Shown here one piece after another: positions 57,928 through 64,000 of a stretch of DNA of 64,000 nucleotides. The stretch spans positions 186,001-250,000 of the forward strand of contig CAWFXC010000004.1 in NCBI GenBank assembly GCA_963819735.1. The letters run 5' to 3'. The position numbers and the translations under genes were made by a program. Every line of letters starts with the position of its first letter. Position 1 is the stretch's first letter. The notes under the pieces are model-generated. The model searched no databases. It saw only the letters and a program-made list of their open reading frames with translations, and was not told the DNA's origin. Source of the DNA: CAWFXC01 sp963819735. Its GTDB lineage: Bacteria; Actinomycetota; Acidimicrobiia; IMCC26256; DASPTH01.

Positions 57928-60900
57928 TCAACTGAAACTGGTTTGCACCGACACGAATCCTCGAGCGGCCAGGGCACCCAGCCGCTCGAGGATCGCGTCG
58001 CTCTCGGCTCGCAGGTCCTCGGCCGGCGGGCCGACGCCGGTCCGTTCGACCAGGTCGGCCTGCAACAGCAGCGACAGGGCCACCTCGTAGTCGGCGCGGC
58101 GGGCGCGGGCGTCGCTGAGGCTCTGCTCGATCGCGGGCCCGGCGGCCTCGAGGTCGCCCAGCCGGAGCCAGCACATGGCCTGGATCCGCCAGAGCAGCGG
58201 GTTCTGCGGCCGCACGCCGCCGAGCGCCCGGGCCTGCTCGAGCGTCTGCTCCACCAACTCCAGCGCCCGCTCGACCTCGCCGGCCATCGCGTAGCACTCG
58301 GCCAGGCGGGCGTCGGTCTCGAAGACCTCGGCGTGGGCACCGACGGCAAGGGACTCCGCCCGCGATTCCTCGAACAGCCGCTCGGCCTCGGCGTAGTCGC
58401 TCCGATAGGCCGCGACCCGGGCGAGGTTGCACTTGGCGAAGGCGACGCCTGAGCGGCGGCCGGCGCCCCGCCAGAAGTGGAGCGCGTCGAGGAACAACTC
58501 GCTTGCCTCATCGAGCCGGCCCTGGTCGAGCGCGATCTCCCCGATGTTGCTGGCGCAGAACGCGGGCATCACGGTGTCGCCGGTGCGCAGGCCGATCTCC
58601 CGCGATCGACCGTACAGCTCGAGCGCGTCGGACCACTCGCCCCGGTAGTAGGCGAACGCGCCGAGCATGTTCAACACGCTCGCCTGGCCGGTCAGGTCAC
58701 CGAGCTTCTCGCAGAGGGCGAGCGCGCGGGGGAGGTTGACGGCGTCGTCGAGGCGCCCGAGATCCATGTAGGCCCAGTCGCGCACCCGGAGCGCGTGCGC
58801 CAACGCGTCGTCGGCTCCCACGGCCTCGGCTTCGGCGACGGCAAGCGTGCACCACCGGATCGCGCGCGCGTGTCGGCCGCCTTCCTGACAGAAGTGGCCG
58901 TACCACGCGAGGAGCTGGGCCCGGCGGCGGGCCGCGTCGTGGCCCTCGACCCCTTCGAGCGTCTTGAGTCCCCGCGTGATCCAGCGCAGCGCCTGCGAGT
59001 ACCGGTCGAGCCAGCCCTGGACCCACGCCAGCTTCATCAGCAATCCGGCTTCGGTCACCGGATCGTCGCGGACGAGCCGGCGGGCCGCGCGGTAGGCCCG
59101 TTGCGCGGCCGCGTACGTACCCACCCGGTCGAGGACGTCGCCCAGCTCCTCGTGGACTCCGATCAGCTGCTCGACGCCGAGCTCCGGGAGCGCACGGGAG
59201 GCCTGGATCGCCCGCTCGTAGAGCTCGGCCGCTTCGACGTTGGCGTACACCGCCTTTGCCTGCGCGGCGGCGACCAGCGAGTAGTCCCACGCCTCGACGA
59301 AGCGCTGCGCGTGCAGGTAGTGCACCGAGAGCCGGGCCGCCGCGGTGTCGGGTTCGTCGCCCGCCGACTCGCGGATCAGGTCGGCGACCTGCGCGTGCAG
59401 TCGTCGTCGCACGCGGTACGAGAGCCCTTCGTACGCACAGTCGCGCACGAGCGCGTGCTCGAAGGCGACCATGCCCGAGTCGTCGTTCGACAAGAAGCCG
59501 GAGAGGCGGGTCCACACGTCGTCGTCGCGCGGCGGCACGACGTCGAACACGGCCGGCAGCAGGTCGCGCGGGAACGACCGCCCGAGTACCGATGCCCGCC
59601 GGAGGAACATGCGGTCGTTCGGTGGCAGACGGTCGATGCGGGCGGTGATGAGGGCCTCGATGGTGTCGGGGAGCGCGTCCATCGAATCCGAGTCGCGCAC
59701 GGTCGCGACGAGCTCCTGCAGGAAGAGGGGGTTCCCGCCCGACCGCTCCGCCAGCGCCGCGAGCTCGTGCGCCGGGATCGGCGAGCGTTCGGTGGCCACG
59801 CGGAGGAGCTCGGCGGCGTCCTCGGGCCCGAGCGGTTCGAGCCGTACCGTGGTCGCGGTGCCTTCCCGGGGCGTGAATCCGGAGTCGGTGTCGCGCCGGG
59901 TCACGCAGATCAGGCACGGAAGGAAGCCGACCGTGGTCGCGAGGTCGCCGAGCAGGTCGGCCGACGCCTCGTCCATCCAGTGCGCGTCCTCGAACAACAC
60001 CAAGGTCGGTGTCGACATGACGTGCGCGAGGACACCCCGCATGACCTCGCCGAGGCGCGCGCGCCGGAACCGCTCGTCGAGTTGCGCGATCTCCGGAGTG
60101 TCGGGCATGTCGACGTCGATCACGCGCGCGACCAGCGGGGCCCAGGCGTGGTACTCGGGGGCGAGCGCGGCGAACACCGTCTCCAGCCGCTCCCGGGCCT
60201 CGTCCCCGGGCAGGGTCGCGGGGATGCCGAGCTGCTCCCGCAGCAGGACGCGGAACGGGAAGTACGGCGTCGACGACTCGTAGGGCTCGCAGGCGGCCGC
60301 GATCTGGGTCATGGCGCTCGCCCGGCGTTGGAGCTCCTCGACGAGGCGCGACTTCCCGAGCCCCGGTTCACCAACCAGCTCCACCAGCGCGCCCTCGCCC
60401 GCGATCGCCGCCCGCATCGCGCGCGTCATGACGTCGACCTCGACCTTGCGGCCGATGAGCGGTGACCCGACCGTGGTCGACGACACCTTGGCCCCCACCG
60501 GCGCCCCGACTGCGAACGCAGTGACCGGCTTGGCCTTGCCCTTCACGAGGAACGGCTCGAGGGCCGTGGTGTCGAACGCGGTGGGCGATCCTTCGATGAC
60601 GCTCTCGGTGGCGAGGATCTCCCCCGGCCCGGCGCGCGCCATGACCCGGGCGGCCAGGTTCACCGCGTCGCCCATCACGGTGAACGTGCGCCGGTACCGC
60701 GGGCCGATGTCGCCCACGAAGGCATCACCGCGGTTGACGCCGATCCGGAGCGAGATCGCGCGCTCGCGTTCCATGATCTCGCGCAGGGCCAACAGCATTC
60801 GGCGTTCGTCGTCGCCCGAGCTCTTCGGTGCACCGGCGGTGAGGATGACCTTGCCGCCGTCGTGATCGACGTCGGTGCCGAGGAACGCGATGCCCTGCCG

Positions 60901-61755
60901 GTCGACGGCGCGCTGCACGTCGGTGATCATGTCGTCGATCTCGCGGGTGGCATCTTCCGCGCTGCGGGACTCGATCAGCTCGTCGGTGCCGTCGAAGTGG
61001 ACGAAGGCCACCGTGACCCGCCGGTGCTCGGGCTCCACCGAACCGGCGACCAACGACTCCCGGACCGCGACGGAGATGCAGACCGAGATGTCGACCGCGA
61101 GTGCGGCCGCGGTGCTCGCGGGGCGGGGCTCGATGCGGGTATCGGGCGCACGGAGGAGCAGGAATCCGGGGCCCTTGGCCGCGCCGACGTAGTTCGCACG
61201 GATGGCGGCGGCGGTGGTGGGGCTGACGAGGATCTCCCCGGCGCCCGCGGTCGACTCCATCTCGACGACGGTGGTGGCCGCGGGCCCCGCGACGACGAGC
61301 TCACGGTGCGAGCGTCCGACGAGGAACAGGTGGAACACGCCGGTGTGCACGCCCACCGACATGCGCAGCGAGACCGATTGGCCCGATACGTCGAGCCGGC
61401 CGATCCGTCGCAACGTCCGGCGCATGCCGATCGCGGCACGGCACGCGCGCCCTTCGTGGCCGTCGCCGTCGAACAGGAGGAGCAAGGCGTCGCCCCCGAA
61501 CTTCAGGAGGCCGCCCCCTTCGTCGTAGGCGACGGTGAGGAGCTCGGAGAAGCACGCCCCGATCGTCTCGGCCAGGAGCTCGGCGCCGACCTTGCCCAGG
61601 CGGGCCAACCGTTCCGAGAGCTTGGTGAAACCGGAGATGTCGACGAAGACGACGGAACCCGCCACCGCCTGGTGCTGCGCGTCGGGAGCCTCCGACAGCC
61701 AGTCGAGCACCAGGGACGGGAGATAGGGCTCGAGCCGGTTCCCGGCAGTGTTCAC
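57928..61755 (-). CDS. Soluble-adenylyl-cyclase-like protein: two cyclase domains, AAA ATPase, TPR
   Basis: A 1275-residue cytoplasmic protein. Cyclase domain 1 (about 30-200) has both metal Asp positions: FVDISGF (Asp39) and FGGDALL (Asp89). Cyclase domain 2 (about 245-400) has His253 in place of the first Asp (FVHFDG) but keeps the transition-state Asn366 and Arg370 in GDAVNLAARVM, which domain 1 lacks. An ATPase follows, with Walker A GEPGLGKS (462-469) and LVLFEDAHWMDE as Walker B, then helical TPR-like repeats to the C-terminus. This is the layout of mammalian sAC and its bacterial relatives; the product is probably cAMP. GTG start at 61755 is inferred from domain start. Its stop is 6 nt from the convergent secreted-protein gene. 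Confidence 0.88.
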   Translation of the reverse strand: MNTAGNRLEPYLPSLVLDWLSEAPDAQHQAVAGSVVFVDISGFTKLSERLARLGKVGAELLAETIGACFSELLTVAYDEGGGLLKFGGDALLLLFDGDGHEGRACRAAIGMRRTLRRIGRLDVSGQSVSLRMSVGVHTGVFHLFLVGRSHRELVVAGPAATTVVEMESTAGAGEILVSPTTAAAIRANYVGAAKGPGFLLLRAPDTRIEPRPASTAAALAVDISVCISVAVRESLVAGSVEPEHRRVTVAFVHFDGTDELIESRSAEDATREIDDMITDVQRAVDRQGIAFLGTDVDHDGGKVILTAGAPKSSGDDERRMLLALREIMERERAISLRIGVNRGDAFVGDIGPRYRRTFTVMGDAVNLAARVMARAGPGEILATESVIEGSPTAFDTTALEPFLVKGKAKPVTAFAVGAPVGAKVSSTTVGSPLIGRKVEVDVMTRAMRAAIAGEGALVELVGEPGLGKSRLVEELQRRASAMTQIAAACEPYESSTPYFPFRVLLREQLGIPATLPGDEARERLETVFAALAPEYHAWAPLVARVIDVDMPDTPEIAQLDERFRRARLGEVMRGVLAHVMSTPTLVLFEDAHWMDEASADLLGDLATTVGFLPCLICVTRRDTDSGFTPREGTATTVRLEPLGPEDAAELLRVATERSPIPAHELAALAERSGGNPLFLQELVATVRDSDSMDALPDTIEALITARIDRLPPNDRMFLRRASVLGRSFPRDLLPAVFDVVPPRDDDVWTRLSGFLSNDDSGMVAFEHALVRDCAYEGLSYRVRRRLHAQVADLIRESAGDEPDTAAARLSVHYLHAQRFVEAWDYSLVAAAQAKAVYANVEAAELYERAIQASRALPELGVEQLIGVHEELGDVLDRVGTYAAAQRAYRAARRLVRDDPVTEAGLLMKLAWVQGWLDRYSQALRWITRGLKTLEGVEGHDAARRRAQLLAWYGHFCQEGGRHARAIRWCTLAVAEAEAVGADDALAHALRVRDWAYMDLGRLDDAVNLPRALALCEKLGDLTGQASVLNMLGAFAYYRGEWSDALELYGRSREIGLRTGDTVMPAFCASNIGEIALDQGRLDEASELFLDALHFWRGAGRRSGVAFAKCNLARVAAYRSDYAEAERLFEESRAESLAVGAHAEVFETDARLAECYAMAGEVERALELVEQTLEQARALGGVRPQNPLLWRIQAMCWLRLGDLEAAGPAIEQSLSDARARRADYEVALSLLLQADLVERTGVGPPAEDLRAESDAILERLGALAARGFVSVQTSFS

Positions 61756-62368
61756 CGGCTCACCGGCTGTTCTCCCCGTGTCCGCCCATACACCGCCTGC
61801 GGCTCCACCGTCGCCACTGCGCGCGATCCCCGGCTGCCCCCCGATTTGCGCAGTGCGCAGGCGAGTGTACCCACCGTCGTTCCATCCCTGCCGCCGGCTC
61901 ACCGGTGGTGGGAACCGCGCGCCGCGCCCGCTCGTTGACAGGAGGATCGACCACCACGGCCGACCACGACGATCGACCCACGAAGATCGACACCGGTCAC
62001 GAACCGTCGAAACGGAACGCGCATGGACTCGGACCAGCAGCTGGCAACCCTCCCCCAATCTCGTGCCCGCGATGCCGGCGGCCGAGACCGCGGTGGCCTC
62101 GAGCGTGGGGCGGAGCGCCCGAACGACCTGACCGTCGCGATCTGCGGCATCGTGCTCCGCATCGACCGCTACGCCGCCCGCCGCGAATCGACGCGGGGAC
62201 CGCTCGCCGCGTTCTTCGAACCCGACGGGAACGCGTCCGCCTAGCGCCGCCGCACCCCGATCGCGCCGTCGGGCATGCGGGTACGATCCGCACCCGACGG
62301 GCGGGTTGACGTGCGAGCGTGACGAACCGGGCAGGGACGATGCGAAGAGCGCGATGCGGGCAGGGGCG
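61756..62368. other. Largest intergenic region of the window
   Basis: About 610 nt between divergent genes. It contains three GATCGAC units (61945, 61971, 61985), a TTGACA at 61935-61940 without a good -10 partner, and one weak open frame (62023-62244). I see no tRNA, structured RNA or strong promoter. It presumably holds the control region of the cyclase gene. Confidence 0.5.
62023..62244 (+). CDS. Possible small hypothetical protein
   Basis: A 73-codon ATG frame in the intergenic region upstream of the cyclase gene. The second half (LTVAICGIVLRIDRYAARR) is moderately hydrophobic; the first half is Arg/Gly-rich, as in chance GC-rich frames. No clear ribosome site and no recognised family. 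Kept only because nothing else occupies the region. Confidence 0.2.
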   Translation: MDSDQQLATLPQSRARDAGGRDRGGLERGAERPNDLTVAICGIVLRIDRYAARRESTRGPLAAFFEPDGNASA

Positions 62369-62380
62369 ATGCGGGCAGTA
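62351..62380. repeat. 15-bp direct repeat duplicating a start codon
   Basis: GCGATGCGGGCAGGG (62351-62365) followed by GCGATGCGGGCAGTA. Each copy has an in-frame ATG (62354 and 62369). A third related GGGCAGGGACGATGCG lies just upstream. Confidence 0.8.
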
Positions 62381-63307
62381 GGCGTCGTCGAGTTCGGCGG
62401 CCCCGATGCGCTCCGCGTCGTCGAGGTGCCGGAGCCGCACGCCGGCCCGGGCGAGGTCCGCATCCGCGTCCACGCCGCCACCGTCAACCCCACCGACACC
62501 TACATCCGCAACGGCGCGCGCGCCGACCTCACCCGCGACATCCCTCCTCCCTTCGTGCTCGGTATGGACGCGGCGGGCGTGCTCGACGAGATCGGTGACG
62601 GCGCGAGCACCGGCTTGCAGATCGGCGACCGCGTGATGGCGGTCACGCGCCCGCTCGGTGCGCACGGTGCCTACGCGGAATGGCTCGTGGTGCCGGCGGA
62701 GTCGGTGGCCGCGTCGCCCGTCGGCAGCACCGACGTCGAAGCGTCGACCCTGCCGATGAACGGGCTCACCGCGCGACTGACCCTGGATCTCCTGGGCCTG
62801 CGCGCGGGCGAGTGGCTCGCGGTGACCGGCGCCGCCGGCGCGTACGGGGGCTACGTGGTCCAGTTGGCCAAGGCCGACGGCTTGCGGGTCATCGCCGACG
62901 CGGCCGCGTCCGACGAGGCGCTCGTGCGGTCGCTCGGCGCCGACGTGGTGGTCCGCCGGGGCGACGACGTCGCCGACCGGATTCGCGACGTCGCGCCCGA
63001 CGGTGTCGACGCGGTCGCCGACGGCGCCCTCATGGACGCGCTCGTCCTCCCCGCGGTCCGCGACGGCGGCGCGCTCGCGGTGGTCCGCGGCTTCGCAGGC
63101 GAGACCGAACGCGGGATCGTGATCCACCCGGTCTGGGTGCGTGACTACCTCACGGCGCAGGCCGCGCTCGACCGGCTCGGGCGCCAGGCCGAGGCCGGCG
63201 CGGTCACGCTCCGGGTGGCTGCCACCTTTCCTCCGGAACGGGCGGCCGATGCGCACCGACAGCTCGAGGCAGGCGGTACCCGCGGCCGGTTGGTCATCGA
63301 GTTCTGA
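62369..63307 (+). CDS. NADP-dependent MDR family oxidoreductase (quinone-oxidoreductase-like)
   Basis: A 312-residue zinc-free medium-chain reductase. MRAVGVVEFGGPDALRVVEVPEPHAGPGEVRIRVHAATVNPTD is the family start, VLGMDAAGVLDEIGDGAS and GDRVMAV the catalytic-domain core, and AVTGAAGAYGGYVVQLAKADGLRVIA the NADP site. It lacks the structural-zinc Cys cluster. Likely reduces quinones or enones. ATG 62369 matches the family start; the duplicated ATG at 62354 adds only MRAGA. Confidence 0.88.
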   Translation: MRAVGVVEFGGPDALRVVEVPEPHAGPGEVRIRVHAATVNPTDTYIRNGARADLTRDIPPPFVLGMDAAGVLDEIGDGASTGLQIGDRVMAVTRPLGAHGAYAEWLVVPAESVAASPVGSTDVEASTLPMNGLTARLTLDLLGLRAGEWLAVTGAAGAYGGYVVQLAKADGLRVIADAAASDEALVRSLGADVVVRRGDDVADRIRDVAPDGVDAVADGALMDALVLPAVRDGGALAVVRGFAGETERGIVIHPVWVRDYLTAQAALDRLGRQAEAGAVTLRVAATFPPERAADAHRQLEAGGTRGRLVIEF

Positions 63308-63393
63308 GCCGCGTCCCGCGGGCCGGAATGCTCGTCGTCGCCACGATCCCTGGCATCCTGTCGGGTCCGGGCGCCGACGAGGTCGAGAGTGAA

Positions 63394-64000
63394 GTGACCG
63401 ACACCGAAGAATTCCGCGAGCGCATCCGCGCCGCGACCGAGCTGCTCGAGACGGTGGTGTGCGATCCGTCGGTGCTGGAGGTCATGGCGGAGGAGGAGCG
63501 GATCCGGTTCGTGAACGCGGCCGGCGACGTCTTCTGCCCCGACGTCGAGGAACGCCGTCGCCGGAGCAAAGCCCGGCAACGCCGGCAACGCACCGCGCGG
63601 CTCCGGAACGACGAAGAGGTCCTCGCCGAGACGGGGATCCGTCGGTTGCGGGCCAAGCCGGTCTTCACCACGCCCAACGTGTTCCCGCCCGAACAGTTCG
63701 TGCAGCACGAGCTGCCGGCCGATGCCGACGGCCCCGAGCTGCGTGATCCCCAACACTGTTACGTGTGCAAGGCGCCGTTCTCCGTCGTGCACCACTTCTA
63801 CGACCAGCTGTGCCCGGAGTGCGCCGAGTTCAACTACGCCAAGCGCACTGAGTCGGCCGACCTGCGGGGCCGGGTCGCGCTGCTCACCGGCGGTCGGGTG
63901 AAGATCGGGTACCAGGCGGGCATCAAACTGTTGCGCGCGGGCGCCCGGTTGATCGTCACCACCCGCTTCCCGCGCGACGCCGCGTCGCGGTACGCCCGCG
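63394..64000 (+). CDS. SDR with N-terminal extension and zinc ribbon (partial, runs off the right edge)
   Basis: The first 202 codons only. An acidic/basic N-terminal region of about 120 residues (ERIRAATELLETVVCDPSVLEVM, then Arg-rich) precedes a CYVCKAPF-LCPECAEFNYAKR zinc-ribbon-like pair, and then a Rossmann start GRVALLTGGRVKIGYQAGIKLLRAGARLIVTTRFP. The family is a large SDR variant seen in several bacteria; function unknown. GTG 63394 is chosen for the homology start; an in-frame ATG at 63328 is possible. Confidence 0.75.
   Translation, partial: MTDTEEFRERIRAATELLETVVCDPSVLEVMAEEERIRFVNAAGDVFCPDVEERRRRSKARQRRQRTARLRNDEEVLAETGIRRLRAKPVFTTPNVFPPEQFVQHELPADADGPELRDPQHCYVCKAPFSVVHHFYDQLCPECAEFNYAKRTESADLRGRVALLTGGRVKIGYQAGIKLLRAGARLIVTTRFPRDAASRYAR

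Noticed and set aside
58477..60465. 662-codon plus-strand frame opposite the cyclase/ATPase gene
   Set aside because: Low-complexity Arg/Glu/Gly content and opposite a gene with clear Walker motifs.
61935..61940. TTGACA as a promoter for the small frame at 62023
   Set aside because: No -10-like hexamer at 16-18 nt; the frame itself has no support.

Overview
The window is a very GC-rich, gene-dense bacterial chromosome segment. It carries about 58 protein genes and no rRNA, tRNA, CRISPR array or insertion sequence that I can recognise. Gene content points to an actinobacterium, most likely Acidimicrobiia-like, though I cannot place it by alignment. The evidence is an F420-dependent luciferase-like oxidoreductase and an F420-type PPOX protein, three DinB/mycothiol-type maleylpyruvate-isomerase-like proteins, a DUF222/HNH protein, a GAP/Sap membrane protein, CaiB/BaiF CoA-transferases, and many starts preceded at 6-8 nt by a TANNNT hexamer, as expected for leaderless actinobacterial mRNAs.

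Layout. 0-6 kb: the 5' part of a threonine-dehydratase-like gene, an N-acyl-D-amino-acid deacylase, a nitroreductase, a frameshifted methyltransferase, a DinB-like protein, and a MarR/YceI divergon with a clear palindromic operator, followed by a VOC protein. 6-15 kb: a polysaccharide deacetylase, an MFS exporter, and a catabolic set (amidohydrolase, P450, cyclase-family hydrolase, SDR, F420 oxidoreductase, CaiB/BaiF transferase). 15-22.6 kb: GST, intracellular PHA depolymerase, transglutaminase-like protein, a second CoA-transferase, and a DinB-like / phosphotransferase / SDR / hydroxyisobutyrate-dehydrogenase-like run.

22.7-30.6 kb is the most coherent unit. A TrzN/AtzA-like amidohydrolase (+) converges on a tightly overlapping five-gene operon (-) of Rieske oxygenase, dihydroorotase-like amidohydrolase, FAD and molybdopterin subunits of a xanthine-dehydrogenase-type hydroxylase, and a frameshifted 2-oxoglutarate/Fe(II) oxygenase. 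The two outer promoters share a 17-bp element (16/17 identical) placed 19-20 nt before the start codons. This suggests one regulon for breakdown of an N-heterocyclic or N/O-alkylated compound.

30.7-40.6 kb: an SDR, a GAP-family membrane protein, a universal stress protein and an APC permease. These are followed by an amine / omega-amino-acid catabolic set: frameshifted aldehyde dehydrogenase, two class III aminotransferases, a DAO-type FAD oxidase and an Lrp/AsnC regulator. 40.6-53.6 kb: HNH/DUF222, SnoaL-like protein, two more N-acyl-D-amino-acid deacylases flanking an amidohydrolase, an SDR, phosphotransferases, a ferritin-like protein, PPOX, and a conserved hypothetical translationally coupled to a phosphotransferase. 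53.7-64 kb: glycosyltransferase, lipoprotein, pirin, secreted protein, a 1275-residue soluble-adenylyl-cyclase-like protein, an MDR oxidoreductase, and the start of a zinc-ribbon SDR.

Three conserved genes (methyltransferase, 2OG oxygenase, aldehyde dehydrogenase) each carry exactly one extra base. This looks like assembly error or very recent mutation rather than old decay.
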